From assembly GCA_024509875.1 (NCBI GenBank), contig JAMPIV010012252.1:124001-188000 (forward strand): a stretch of DNA of 64,000 nucleotides. The letters run 5' to 3'. Below the pieces are notes generated by a model that ran no database searches, was not told the DNA's origin, and worked only from the letters and a program-made list of their open reading frames with translations. The number at the start of each line of letters is the position of its first letter. Positions within the stretch are counted from its first letter, which is position 1. This DNA is from Oreohelix idahoensis. Lineage: Eukaryota; Mollusca; Gastropoda; Stylommatophora; Oreohelicidae. The position numbers and the translations under genes are program-made. Positions 1 to 11,199 of the stretch are shown here, piece after piece.

Positions 1-683
1 GATTCTATTCTGGTTTATCTCATGAAAATGAGGAAAATTTGACCACACAGGTCACAGCAAGAAGCTCATCAATATTAAATTTCCCTGGATGCTTATAATA
101 TTATAAGTTCGTATGATCATAAGTTCATATGGCCATAAAAAAGCCGCTAGTACTCAGGTTTTGATCAGCCTAGATTTTAAGAAAGAAAATATAAACATTT
201 AACCAAATTATCAATATCATATCTAACACGTATTAAAATAGGACCTCTTCACCACTCCGTTATAAATTAGATTTAAAACACACGTGTCTAGCTTATCCTA
301 TCGTTTTTAACGCGTGATATAAACACTAGTCATTTATAAAATTACATAAAATGGATAGAAGTAAATAATATACAGTATACCGTCAGTAGACAGTTATTTA
401 ATGTATGTACTAGTCAATTTAATATATCTCTTACTGGGAAATAGCGAGTAATTAAATTCACTTTACGGCTGAAAAAAGATTTAGCTGTACGTTATTTAAT
501 TAGCACAGGAAATCTCAGTGAAATATAATGAAAACTTTAAACACACTAAATCACTTAAAGGCTAGTATATAAATTACCGCAATCAGAAAAATGAAACACT
601 CCATGAAAATCTAATAATTTTCACTCTGTACGAGAAATCTAAGATATCGAGCTAGTGAATTTTCAGATAGATTTCTGAGCAAT
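1..683. other. AT-rich sequence without recognisable gene
   Basis: I see no long reading frame, tandem array or recognisable repeat here. It is the outer flank of element C, whose 3' LTR begins at about 684. No convincing 5-bp duplication of the flank across element C (before 684 against after 11390) could be found. Confidence 0.4.
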
Positions 684-770
684 TGATCATGGCTATCGGA
701 GAGACATGGTATATATCCGTAAATTCCGTTCTATCGCTCTTTAATGCGAAAGTCACACCCACTGCCAGAC
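684..770 (-). repeat. Element C 3' LTR, distal piece (split by element A)
   Basis: The sequence matches 10947-11035 in the intact LTR copy nearly base for base, from TGATCATGGCTATCGG to CTGCCAGAC. It ends exactly at CAGAC (766-770), which is repeated at 9688-9692 beyond element A and occurs once in the intact LTR. The continuation of this LTR is at 9693-10057. Confidence 0.85.
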
Positions 771-2202
771 TGTTGCTGCTAAAAACTTGTCGCAACTTAT
801 TCTGACCATGCATTCTGACTATAGTTAATTTTTTAATGCATGGGAAGGAACTCATGGAATTGTAGTCACTTTTATTTCTACAGTCGTCTAATCTTGATAG
901 CTATCGTCAAGAAGGTGTCTTATCTTGATAGCTAGGGTTGCCGATAGTTGTGTGAACGATTTTTGAGTCATGTCCATTTATGGAGCGCTCAGATCGCCAG
1001 TTCTTTGAAAACAGTTGGCAATCGCAATGTTTCAAGATTCATTTCCTTTTAAGGTAAAAGGTCTTTAGTCGAACATCGTAGAACATTCTTCGTTTCGTAA
1101 ATTTGGCTGAGTTGTATTCGATTCGCGTGTTCTGCGCATGTCTCTTTTTGTGGCGTTGTTTAAACAATTTCTGCCCAGGTTAGTCTGAGCAGAGAAGCTG
1201 ATAAGGCGAGACGTAGCTATGTGCTAGTCTTCGCTTAGATTATTCAGGAAGGAGTCCTCATGATTGTTGTTCCTTTTTTGAGATGATATATCTCCATGTT
1301 ATTCCTAATGCCTGGAGGCATATGTGAATTTGTGTATTAATTCCTGATGAACAGGTAAATGAATCCTTTTTTGCTGAGTGACTTTATCGCCATCTTGTGA
1401 TGTTGACTTTCGCTTAGCCTGCCTTATTATAAAGTCTCTATTATGACAAGTTTGCTCAGCTCACGATCCACTTATATTGTCACGCATCGATTGATGCCTG
1501 TCCTACGGACTACTTGCTTCCTGAACTTTGTTGATGGATCTAGGTTTGATACCTTTGCTGTATAAAGAACATAGAGAACAATAATGTGACGCTCGAAAGA
1601 CATGCCTGTCTTGTTGAGGTCAAAAATAGGAGACCAGATTTAATCTCCTAGCTGATATCTACTAGCTCTTATGGAAAGGGGAAGTTTACTACCTGACTAC
1701 ATGAACAGCGGTTTACGATATCCTGAAAAGGCACATAATGTACATTATTATTATGCTGTTTGCTGTGCCTGTTGAATCGACTACTTCGATGATACAATGA
1801 CTGTTGTACTATCCCTGTGATGTTTTTCTACATAACGATGCCCATGCATTTTGTCATTGTGGCGTACAATATATATTGCCAAAAAACCATCACTGCTGTT
1901 TAAAGCTTGATTGACTTTTCACATCGTGAGTTAACGTGACGTCATTGTGTGGATTGCCTTGTTCGTAATGCTCACTGTTTGTATACACATCTGTATCCTT
2001 ACATCACACTTAAACCAGACTACAGACACCAAGTTACTACGCCTCATCATCCCTGGTGTCTGAGGGTGGCACACTACTCTGCAAAGGCCAGTATCATAGT
2101 ACCTTTAGGAAGCAGATGAATTACAACACCCTCAACGTTGTGTGGCACATGTGACTTCATCCACAGAACATTTATACACACATCATATAATGCTACGCAA
2201 CA
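771..2202 (+). repeat. Element A 5' LTR
   Basis: Begins TGTTGCTGCTAAAAACTTG and ends CTACGCAACA, and matches 8256-9687 with no length difference. A TATAAAG box lies at 1561-1567. Small open frames in the LTR appear in both copies only because the copies are young; I do not call them genes. Apart from the first six bases I see no similarity to the LTR of element B, although the pol genes are close relatives. Confidence 0.9.
1561..1567 (+). promoter_or_regulatory. Candidate TATA box in element A 5' LTR
   Basis: TATAAAG lies in the middle of the 5' LTR. The 3' LTR has TATAAGG at the same place (9046-9052), so the copies differ here. Position and motif fit an RNA polymerase II LTR promoter, but no start site can be seen. 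Confidence 0.35.
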
Positions 2203-2204
2203 TT

Positions 2205-2218
2205 TGGTGGCCATAAGC
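2205..2218 (+). promoter_or_regulatory. Candidate tRNA primer-binding site of element A
   Basis: TGGTGGCCATAAGC starts two bases after the LTR end. TGG pairs with the CCA end of a tRNA. Element B has TGGTGGCAC at nearly the same spacing (47798). The primer tRNA cannot be named from this stretch alone. Confidence 0.5.
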
Positions 2219-3461
2219 TGGTTTGTTCTGGTACCAGCATACTCGGGGTCCCTTACCCACTTCATTCAACAAGAATTCAACAAACTGCATTGTTCCAGAA
2301 ATCAACATACAGCGATTTTTCGAGACATCTACATACAGAATTATGGCAGTACCCGGCGTTGAGTCATACATTGCCAGTTGAAACGTGTTGCTGTCGTTTG
2401 TGAAGGTCAAGTGCCGATTGAATAAGAAGGCAAAGTACCGATTCAAGCAATTTACGATTGAATAAGAAGGTCAAGTGCCGTTATTTACACTACCTGTACT
2501 GTTTAGAAGCTCAAGTACCATCGTCATGGCAGTTGAAGCAGTCCAGATGTACCATCATCGTTGGATCTTCATTCCTTAGGACGCTGATTGTCATCTGTTT
2601 TTTCTGCTGTGGCTGACGTTTGGATACCAATAAGTTAAGTAGCCTGTTTGTTTGTGAACTGTGCCCTTATACTTCTACTGAGTCTTCTGTGTTTCATCTC
2701 ATTCTTTTGTTTACATGTTATATGTTTATATGTTATTTGTATATTTATATTTATAGGTTTATGTTTCTGCGGGTTTTTCGGTTGGGCGGAGTCTCCCTTA
2801 GATCATACCACGTGATAGAGGTCGTCTATCGTGAGCGTTTTCTGTAGGGTGTGCAAATTTCCGATACTGGAATTTGCAAAGCGACTTCTGTTGCTAATTT
2901 TTGTTAGTTGTGACGATATGGTCAGTGTTGTTTTCGGGATTTTCTTCACATTCTTTAGTTTTGTTATGATTTGTTTGTATTTGTTAGCCTCCTCTTTACT
3001 ATAGTTTAGTTTCATACAACATTTTTGTTTATACACTGTGGTGTCATGTGTATTGTCTAATATCCTCGTAGATATCATCACATTTTTTGTGATATTTCTT
3101 TAATTTTCGCTTTTTTTGTCGTTGATTTCTACGAATGTTTTCGTATTGTTGCTAAATCTTTGTTATTGTTTACATTGTATTGTTTACATTGTATTGTTTA
3201 CAGTGTAATGTTTATATTGTTATTGTTTACATTGTGATTGTGTTTACATAGTCATTGGTTACACTTATAGTAGTTAATTCACATTTAATAGTGGGTTATG
3301 CTTATGCATTACTACTACACTGATGATTAATAAATGATGAATAGTATTGTGCACTATTGAATGGGAAGTGCACCTATGATCAAGAGTTGATTGATGATAT
3401 TTCAAAAAGGTCTATACACAAGTTCTTTGATATAAGACTTGTTTCCCACAGAGATTGGGAT

Positions 3462-4313
3462 CTTCTTCTTCTTCTTCTCGTTCGCTGTTGTTTAGAAATG
3501 TCTACACAAGAAGTCCGGTTTTCTGGATGTATGTTGCTGTGGTTGAAAGTTCTTCAAGACTCCCAAACAGCTTTGTGTGGATGTGCGTCTCTGTGGGCCA
3601 ATGTTCAGTTCGCAATTGACTAAGCATGTGGCAGTCTTGCAGGATGTGTTCGGCTGTCTGTGCTGCCTGTCCACACGTACATAGGGGTGATGGGACCAAT
3701 CTCAGTCTGTATAAGTGACTGTTCAGTCTGTTATGTCCTGTTCTCATACGGAACAGGATCACCTGTTTTGCTCGATCAAGATATTGATAGTTGTCTCTTT
3801 GTTGATCAATTTTCCTGATGGCCTTGATAAGGTTCTTCTTTTCCTGGAATGTGATTGTTTGTTCTTTTTGTTCCTGTGTTGCTCCCTCTTTTGCTAACAT
3901 ATCTGCTCTCTCATTTCCTGGTATGCCACAGTGTAATGGTATCCACTGTAGCACTACCCTTCTTTTGATATTTACTTCGCATAGGACTTTGTTTAATTCT
4001 GGCAGTTTATCACTGTTGAGGGCTTGCAGAACTGACATTGCATCGGTAAGGAATACAACCTGCTGACATTGGCTTATTGTGTTATTTATTATTCCTGCAG
4101 CAATGCTTATGGCCTGTACTTCAGCAGCATAGTTTGAACAGAATATTCCAGTAGGTGAACAGGTGGATTCATTTTCTTTGTCTGGATAGACCACATAAAC
4201 TCCTGCGCCTCCGTTCTTCACTGCTCTGGTTGCAGATCCATCAGTATATACTTGGATCCATGCTTCTCTGGGGTATAGTTCTTCAATCATGTCACATGCT
4301 GCTATTTTCCTTT
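3462..4313 (-). mobile_element. 5'-truncated LINE with RNase H domain, GAA-tailed
   Basis: The insert carries a 262-codon minus-strand frame and ends in a (GAA)n tail at its 3' end (CTT repeats at 3462-3478). It is flanked by a 10-bp target duplication AGATTGGGAT (3452-3461 and 4314-4323). Element B has an uninterrupted copy of the site around 48879-48890. The 5' end is lost, so no endonuclease or RT remains. The insertion postdates the split of elements A and B. Confidence 0.85.
3502..4290 (-). CDS. LINE ORF2 C-terminal part: RNase H plus Cys/His motif
   Basis: Protein of 262 residues. The RNase H signature is complete: Asp17 (YTDGSA), Glu57 (NYAAEVQA), Asp83 (FLTDAMS), and His120/Asp130 in HCGIPGNERADMLAKEG. 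RNase H degrades the RNA strand during reverse transcription. After it comes a C-x-C-x8-H-x4-C motif (residues 204-220), typical of the C-terminus of LINEs of the I/Jockey-related groups that carry RNase H. The frame is open but lacks RT and endonuclease, so it is a fragment of a longer ORF2 and not an independent gene. The clade is inferred from the RNase H and C-terminal motif only. Confidence 0.8.
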   Translation of the reverse strand: MIEELYPREAWIQVYTDGSATRAVKNGGAGVYVVYPDKENESTCSPTGIFCSNYAAEVQAISIAAGIINNTISQCQQVVFLTDAMSVLQALNSDKLPELNKVLCEVNIKRRVVLQWIPLHCGIPGNERADMLAKEGATQEQKEQTITFQEKKNLIKAIRKIDQQRDNYQYLDRAKQVILFRMRTGHNRLNSHLYRLRLVPSPLCTCGQAAQTAEHILQDCHMLSQLRTEHWPTETHIHTKLFGSLEELSTTATYIQKTGLLV

Positions 4314-4433
4314 AGATTGGGATAATAATATAGTGTTGTGAGTAAACAAGTGCTTCATTTAAGACTTGTTATAATTAAATTTGAAATAAGATAATTAATT
4401 ATTTCAGGTTGTGGACTCATATTATTACTCATC

Positions 4434-4754
4434 ATGGCTACATTTGAGCACTTTATTGAGCAGGGTAAATTGCTTGGGAAGACTGGTGATAAGTTAGAAG
4501 AATTTGCAACTGCTCAATATGATAAAGTAATGGAAGCTGAACAAAAGAAACTGCAGATGCAGGTGGAAATTAAAAGATTAGAAAAACAAGCTGAGGCTAA
4601 AGAAAAAAAGTTACAAAGAGAAGCAGAAGCAAAAGCTGAAGAGAAAAGACTTGAGGCTGAAAATAAAAGATTTGAAATAGAGGCTGAAAATAAAAGACTT
4701 GAAAGAGAGTCTGAAGAGAGAAAAGCAAAAATTGAGCATGAAGAAAAAAGGTGA
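4434..4754 (+). pseudogene. Gag N-terminal remnant, coiled coil (element A)
   Basis: The frame encodes 106 residues starting MATFEHFIEQGKLLGKTG. The next part is a long charged helix rich in Glu, Lys, Arg and Ala with heptad-like spacing, a likely coiled coil. The start is homologous to the gag of element B (ATG at 48973, MSTLDYFIELGKSLGKTG) and to the remnant at 12550. Where element B continues into capsid, element A runs through a junction at about 4741-4745 into integrase in another frame, and gag ends at a stop after EHEEKR. The junction lies in an A run present at both deletion ends, which suggests a microhomology-mediated deletion. Confidence 0.8.
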
Positions 4755-7491
4755 TCCAAATAAGGATACACAAAGAAAATCTTGGATAGAAATGAAAAAC
4801 GGCGTACTTGTACGTATGGTACAAGACTCGGCTACGTCAGCACATTCGCAAATTCTTGTTCCCAAGAGTATGAGAGTGGAAATATTGCAGCATGCTCATG
4901 ACTCGCAATGTGCTGGACACATGGGATTTTCCCGTACAAAGTCGAGAGTCCTTGCGGCTTTCTTTTGGCCCTTTGTTAACAAGGACATTCGTATATACTG
5001 CCGATCATGTCAGGTATGTCAGGAGGTCAAATCTAGAGGACCACGACATGCTGCGCCTATCCAGGCTGCTGACATCCCTATTCGGCCATTCCAAAAAATG
5101 GCCATAGATATTATTGGCCCTTTTAAGATAAAGTCGGCCAGAGGACATCAGTTTATCCTTACATGTGTCGATATGTGCACACGTTGGCCAGAGGCTATCC
5201 CTCTAAAGAGCATATCTACTACAGATATCGCAGATGCTCTTTGGCTGATATTTTATCGCTTGGGGTTCCCCAGAGAAATGCTGTCAGACCATGGCACTCA
5301 ACTCATATCTGATACTATGTCTCAAGTAATGTCTACCTTACACATTAAAAGATCTCTCAGTAACATCTATCATCCTATGTCTAATGGGTTAGTTGAGCGT
5401 CTGAATAGAACGCTCAAGACTTTACTTGGTAAGATAACTGAAGACCATCCTCAAGATTGGGACAGGGTTTTACCTGCGGCTCTCTTTGCCTATAGAGAGG
5501 TCCCAAACGAGCACACAGGATTTTCTCCCTTTGAACTTGTCTTCGGCGCGCGTCCGCGCGGCCCTATGTCTTTATTACACGATCTCATCACTGCCGATGA
5601 TATTAGTGATGACACTCAATCTTCATATGAGTATGTCATTGCTCTTAGGCAAAAGATCATTGAGGCATGCAAACTAGCGACTGCTTCGTCAGAAATTGCG
5701 AAAGAAAAAGCAAGGCAGTTTGCTAACACGAACAGATGTCTACGACAACTTTGTCCAGGTGACAAAGCATTCGTCCTACTCCCCAGTAGGGAAAATAGAC
5801 TTCTGATTGCATGGAAAGGTCCATATGCAATAGTCTCACGAATTTCCGATGTTGACTATGTGGTCGATATAGATGGAAAGCATAAAACTTTCCATATCAA
5901 CATGCTGACGGAATTTCATGAGCGTCCAGACTATTTGCTGCCTATTTTCCAGGCAACGGACGAATCTTCTGTACCTCATGGTCATTACTCATCCCTGTCA
6001 GTAATACAAGATGAGGAATCTGTTTTTTCTGATGTCGATCTCCCTCTTCCAGTGGTTCCACTACATTCTATGGAATCTTGGAAAGATGTGTCCATTTCTC
6101 CTAATCTTTCTGTTAATGAACATCGGCAAGTCTCGTCGATGTTACAGACATTTAAGGATGTTCTAACCCACATCCCTGGTCACACGCAGGTCATAGAACA
6201 TGACATAATTCTTACCGACAATAAGCCTATTAGGGTTAGGCCGTATCCTATCCCTATACACTTTCAGTCACAAGTGGAAAAGGAATTGGATGAAATGATC
6301 CAATTAAACATAATTGAACCATCGACTTCTCCGTATTCTTCTTCCATGGTTATTGTTCGGAACAAAGATAAGAACATACGAATTTGCGTTGATTATCGCA
6401 AATTAAATCAAGTCACAAAGTTCGATGCTGAACCTATGCCTTTACTAGAAGATCTACTTATTAGACTTTCTAATTCTAGATTCTTCACTAAACTTGACTT
6501 GTCAAAAGGTTATTGGCAAGTGCCTTTAGCAGATCATGCCAAACATCTGATTGCTTTCTCTACACCTAGGGGTTTATTTCAATGGAATGTAATGCCCTTC
6601 GGTCTTATGAACGCCCCTGCTACTTTCGTTCGCATGATGCGTCGAATTCTTTCTCATCGTTCAGATGTCATCGCTTACTTAGATGATATCTGTCTCTTCA
6701 GTGATTCTTGGGAAGATCACTATCTGGGTTTATATGACCTACTGTCTACTCTACGTGAGTATAATCTGACAGCAAAACCTTCTAAAGCTTATATTGGTTT
6801 TGGTGAAATTTCTTTCTTGGGTCATCGTGTTGGTCATGGTCTCTTGAAGACAGAAGACCACAATACTTCGAAAATATTGAACATCTCTGTACCTAAGACG
6901 AAGAAACAAGTCCGGAGTCTCTTGGGGTTAATTCAATTCTATGGGAGATTTATTCCGAATCTATCTTCGATAATGGCACCTCTGTCAACGTTGTTGAAGA
7001 AAGGGTCGCCTAATCTGATTCGTTGGTCTCAGGAATGTCAATCTTCCTTAGACCAGATTAAAAATATATTTTCTTCTCCTCCCATCCTAAGATTACCTAC
7101 TCTTGATAGAACTTTTGTTCTTCGAAGTGATGCTTCATCCACTGGGATCGGAGCAGCACTTATGCAGGAATATGCTGAAACTCTGCATCCTGTCATGTAC
7201 ATTTCTAGAAAACTAAATGCGGCAGAGAGGAACTACTCGATTTTAGACCGTGAATTATTGGCTATGGTTTGGTCTATTCTCAAACTACAAAGATTCCTCC
7301 TGGGCGCACATTTCATTCTAGAAACTGATCAGAAAGCTCTTACAGCTATTCAGACTAAGAACTTGAAGAGTTCGAGATCCTCTCGATATGCGATTGCTCT
7401 TCAACCTTTTCACTTCACGGTACGAGCTATCCGTTGGTCGGATAATGCGATGGCTGACATTCTGTCTAGATGCCCACATGATTCCAACTAA
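4740..7491 (+). CDS. Element A pol: integrase - reverse transcriptase - RNase H
   Basis: The open frame covers 4699-7491, but the first codons lie in the gag region and there is no ATG; pol homology starts near 4740. Counting from 4699, the integrase comes first. It has a zinc-binding region (HDSQCAGH then CRSCQVCQ), a catalytic triad Asp137, Asp197 and Glu233 (D,D35E, Glu in NGLVERLNRT), and a GPY/F-like C-terminal module (WKGPYAIV). RT follows, with LDLSKGYWQVP and YLDD (Asp662/663), and then RNase H (LRSDASSTG, LDRELLAMVW, ETDQKAL), ending at ADILSRCPHDSN. The enzymes are Ty3/gypsy-type but in copia-like order. No inactivating change was seen in the catalytic motifs. Translation would need a frame change from gag, so expression is doubtful. 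Confidence 0.9.
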
Positions 7492-8240
7492 TACTTCTGT
7501 TCTATTTCTAGATATACGACAGAGACATAACACACCTATATTACTGCAATACATTAGCACATCTGTCCTCACTTTAGGTGAATACATACTATTGTTCTTT
7601 GTTATCATCTTCTTCTGTTCCATCTTTAATATAAGAAGAAGACTGAGTAGTTAATATAAGGGCCGAAAGTTCACTCGGTCACAATTGTTAATAATAATGT
7701 ATTGTATAGTATGAAACTTAATGGCTATTAAATAGAATTATATTGGTTGTTTTTTCTCAGCATTTTTTGTTGATCTGAGAAGCTACCTTTCTGTTGTCAA
7801 ACATGGAGAGTTCCACATTGTACAGTTTCTTTGGAACGACAGGAGATGTGTCCTGGATCGTCATATAGGTTTAATTTCATTGTGTAATGGTAATATTAAA
7901 CATTTAGATAATGTACTATTTAACATTCAATATCAGATGTGTACATCCATTCTAAGCGGTATTAGATTATGACACTGCTATTTGATTATAATGATATAAA
8001 CTTGCATATTTATATTGTATTTTCATGCAAGCGTAGTTTGTGTTGGTGGCACCTCCCCGATATATTTTTGAATCAGATTTTTTATCTGTTGAGAAATATT
8101 CTCACCAGACACTTTATGTGTCAATTTAGCCTCATATTAGGCAGTGCAATTAGTTATCCCCGCATAATTCGTGCGTTGATAAACCGCTTTTGGTTTTACT
8201 CTTGGATATTTAAAAAAAAATGTTGCACATTTTTTTTATC
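7492..8240 (+). other. 3' untranslated region of element A
   Basis: Non-coding region between the pol stop and the purine tract. Short blocks near 8045-8070 and 8155-8180 resemble the 3' region of element B (54200-54225 and 54335-54360), for example GTTGGTGGCACCTCCC against GTTGGTGACACCTCCC, and a shared CGTGCGTTG / TGTGCGTTG. Confidence 0.6.
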
Positions 8241-8255
8241 GGGAGGTGGCGGTAA
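8241..8255 (+). promoter_or_regulatory. Polypurine tract of element A
   Basis: GGGAGGTGGCGGTAA lies immediately before the 3' LTR. Element B has a similar tract, GGGGGGTGTGGTAGTC, in the same place. This is the expected plus-strand primer site. Confidence 0.65.
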
Positions 8256-9687
8256 TGTTGCTGCTAAAAACTTGTCGCAACTTATTCTGACCATGCATTC
8301 TGACTATAGTTAATTTTTTAATGCATCGGAAGGAACTCATGGAATTGTATTCACTTTTATTTCTACAGTCGTCTAATCTTGATAGCTATCGTCAAGAAGT
8401 TGTCTTATCTTGATAGCTAGGGTTGCCGATAGTTGTGTGAACGATTTTTGAGTCATGTCCATTTATGGAGCGCTCAGATCGCCAGTTCTTTGAAAACAGT
8501 TGGCAATCGCAATGTTTCAAGATTCATTTCCTTTTAAGGTAAAAGGTCTTTAGTCGAACATCGTAGAACATTCTTCGTTTCGTAAATTTGGCTGAGTTGT
8601 ATTCGATTCGCGTGTTCTGCTCTTGTCTCTTTTTGTGGCGTTGTTTAAACAATTTCTGCCCAGGTTAGTCTGAGCAGAGAAGCTGATAAGGCGAGACGTA
8701 GCTATGTGCTAGTCTTCGCTTAGATTATTCAGGAAGGAGTCCTCATGATTGTTGTTCCTTTTTTGAGATGATATATCGCCATGTTATTCCTAATGCCTGG
8801 AGGCATATGTGAATTTGTGTATTAATTCCTGATGAACAGGTAAATGAATCCTTTTTTGCTGAGTGACTTTATCGCCATCTTGTGATGTTGACTTTCGCTT
8901 AGCCTGCCTTATTATAAAGTCTCTATTATGACAAGTTTGCTCAGCTCACGATCCACTTATATTGTCACGCATCGATTGATGCCTGTCCTACGGACTACTT
9001 GCTTCCTGAACTTTGTTGATGAATCTAGGTTTGATACCTTTGCTGTATAAGGAACATAGAGAACAATAATGTGACGCTCGAAAGACATGTCTGTCTTGTT
9101 GAGGTCAAAAATAGGAGACCAGATTTAATCTCCTAGCTGATATCTACTAGCTCTTATGGAAAGGGGAAGTTTACTACCTGACTACATGAACAGCGGTTTA
9201 CGATATCCTGAAAAGGCACATAATGTACATTATTATTATGCTGTTTGCTGTGCCTGTTGAATCGACTACTTCGATGATACAATGACTGTTGTACTATCCC
9301 TGTGATGTTTTTCTACATAACGATGTCCATGCATTTTGTCATTGTGGCGTACAATATATATTGCCAAAAAACCATCACTGCTGTTTAAAGCTTGATTGAC
9401 TTTTCACATCGTGAGTTAACGTGACGTCATTGTGTGGATTGCCTTGTTCGTAATGCTCACTGTTTGTATACACATCTGTATCCTTACATCACACTTAAAC
9501 CAGACTACAGACACCAAGTTACTACGCCTCATCATCCCTGGTGTCTGAGGGTGGCACACTACTCTGCAAAGGCCAGTATCATAGTACCTTTAGGAAGCAG
9601 ATGAATTACAACACCCTCAACGTTGTGTGGCACATGTGACTTCATCCACAGAACATTTATACACACATCATATAATGCTACGCAACA
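8256..9687 (+). repeat. Element A 3' LTR
   Basis: Same length as the 5' LTR (1432 bp), with about ten single-base differences by eye. It is followed by the CAGAC target duplication at 9688-9692 and then by the continuation of element C's LTR. Confidence 0.9.
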
Positions 9688-10057
9688 CAGACCCGGGCCC
9701 ATTTGCCGTTCGATTCTTGAATCAAAGGTAATTTTACAACCTTTGCCGCCGACAACCTCTCTGGCTTGACTTTCATCATCTCCGCCTTGTCGAATATCAG
9801 CTACGCAATTAATTCCCCTGAAAGTTTTACAATCCAAGGTCCGTCTCAGTCTTAACATCGTCCCTGATCAAAGAATCTATTACGCCATGCTGCTCACTTC
9901 GCTCTGTTCTACATTCGTGCTTAATTGCCAGATGGCTCACATGTTAATTGCACTAGTGAATCCTTCGTTCATGTAGCACCCAAAAAAAACTAGATGGGAT
10001 GGGGGGGGGGGGGGGCAAAAGTGAACGGAGACGGCTGCACTATTTCCATATGTGACA
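9688..10057 (-). repeat. Element C 3' LTR, proximal piece
   Basis: It matches 11031-11390 closely, differing by scattered substitutions and by the length of a poly-G run near 9998-10015. Together with 684-770 it makes one LTR of about 450 bp against 444 bp for the intact copy. Confidence 0.85.
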
Positions 10058-10098
10058 TTTCGTCCGCGCTTGAAGACATGAAACCTTTTATGTCTCCT

Positions 10099-11199
10099 CT
10101 ATGAAAATAGCGCTGCTGTTATCCGTATCTTGCCAGTGATTGTTATCTTCACTTTCCCTTTCTTCTTTACTGCTCCAGACTGTTGTGTTTCAGAGAGAGT
10201 GTCACCAAATTTCACATCTTGGAAAGATTCCGTTTGTTGCAATGGATATTCCATGCAACTATCGTCATCTTCCTCATCTTCTGTTGCTATGGCGACCGCC
10301 AGGAGTTGTTCGGAGGATGGCACCGGTCTTTCCAAGTATTTCCTTAACAGATTTACATGGTAGACCTTCTCCTTTCCTTCAATAGAGATCTTGTAGTTCG
10401 TTCTTGAGATCTTTTCAAGGACGGTAAACGGCCCTTGCCATCCGATGCGTAGTTTGTTGCTTCCGGTTGGAAGTAGCAACAAAACTTTATCTCCTGGTTG
10501 CAATTCTCTCTCTTGTGCCGCTTTATTGTACCGTTTAGCGTGCTTTGCGCGTGCTTTATTAAGGTTGGTTGTTGCTAGATCCCATCCTAGTTGTAACCTT
10601 TCCTTAAGTTCCGATACATACTTGCTGGCTGAGACGAATGTCTCGTCGGCCTTCTGGTCTGTCAATGGCCGGACTAAGGCTTCTAGCGGCCCCTTAATAG
10701 GTCTGCCAAATAAAAGAGTAGCTGGTGGTAAACCTGTGGAGGCCAGGGGGACTTCCCTGTAGGCGAATAAGGCTGCAGGAATGAAAAGGTCCCAATCTTC
10801 AGGTTTCTCTTGTCTCAGCTTACGTAACATCATGGTGAGGCTGCCGTTGAAGCGTTCCACGAGCCCATTTCCGGCCGGATGGTAGGGGCTTGTGTGGATG
10901 TGCTTAGCCCTCAAGATCTTAAAGATCTCCTCCATTAACAGGCAACTGATCATGGCTATCGGAGAGACATGATATATATCCGTAAATTCCGTTCTATCGC
11001 TCTTTAATGCGAAAGTCACACCTACTGCCAGACCCGAGCCAATTTGCCGTTCGATTCTTGAATCAAAGGTTATTTTACCACCTCTGCCGCCGACAACCTC
11101 TCTGGCCTGACTTTCATCATCTCCGCCTTGCCGAATATCAGCTACGCAATTAATTCCCCTGAAAGTTTTACAATCCAAGGTCCGTCTCAGACTTAACAT
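10099..11199 (-). pseudogene. Element C integrase C-terminal half fused to LTR read-through
   Basis: The 366-codon frame reads first through LTR sequence (residues 1-84, not a real protein domain) and then enters an integrase at about residue 85. The C-terminal part of the catalytic core is present, with the catalytic Glu115 in NGLVERFNGSL. It is followed by FAYREVP and the GPY/F-like module (PGDKVLLLLPTGSNKLRIGW, WQGPFTVLEKIS, YHVNLLRKYLERP). The first two catalytic Asp residues and the zinc region are deleted. An acidic stretch and a TESFQDV segment follow, comparable to the integrase-RT linker in elements A and B (SESWKNV). RT is missing; about 25 unrelated residues precede the stop. Confidence 0.75.

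Larger units (their letters stand above)
2219..4433 (+). other. Untranslated leader of element A
   Basis: No long sense frame. From about 2700 to 3100 and again near 3430-3460 and 4390-4433 it aligns with the leader of element B (48280-48690, 48865-48890, 48950-48975), with T-rich blocks such as TTTTGTTAG and TTAGTTTTGTT. The leader is interrupted at 3462-4313 by a LINE. Just before the gag ATG both elements have a pyrimidine-rich stretch ending ATTTCAG, which could be a splice acceptor. Confidence 0.6.
771..9687 (+). mobile_element. Element A: Gmr1-like Ty3/gypsy retrotransposon with integrase upstream of RT
   Basis: Two 1432-bp LTRs (771-2202 and 8256-9687) flank the element and differ at roughly ten positions by eye, so insertion is fairly recent. 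The target duplication CAGAC is at 766-770 and 9688-9692. A primer site follows the 5' LTR by two bases and a purine tract abuts the 3' LTR. Coding order is gag remnant, integrase, RT, RNase H. Compared with element B, about 1.8 kb covering capsid, the basic nucleocapsid-like region and protease is deleted at about 4741-4745. A 5'-truncated LINE is inserted in its leader. It cannot be autonomous, because no capsid or protease remains. Confidence 0.9.

Noticed and set aside
2183..2446. Small ORFs in element A LTR and leader
   Set aside because: They overlap the LTR end, primer site and leader on either strand with no homology or coding texture.
10947..11199. Novel N-terminal domain of element C integrase ORF
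   Set aside because: Residues 1-84 are translated LTR sequence; the frame is open by chance.
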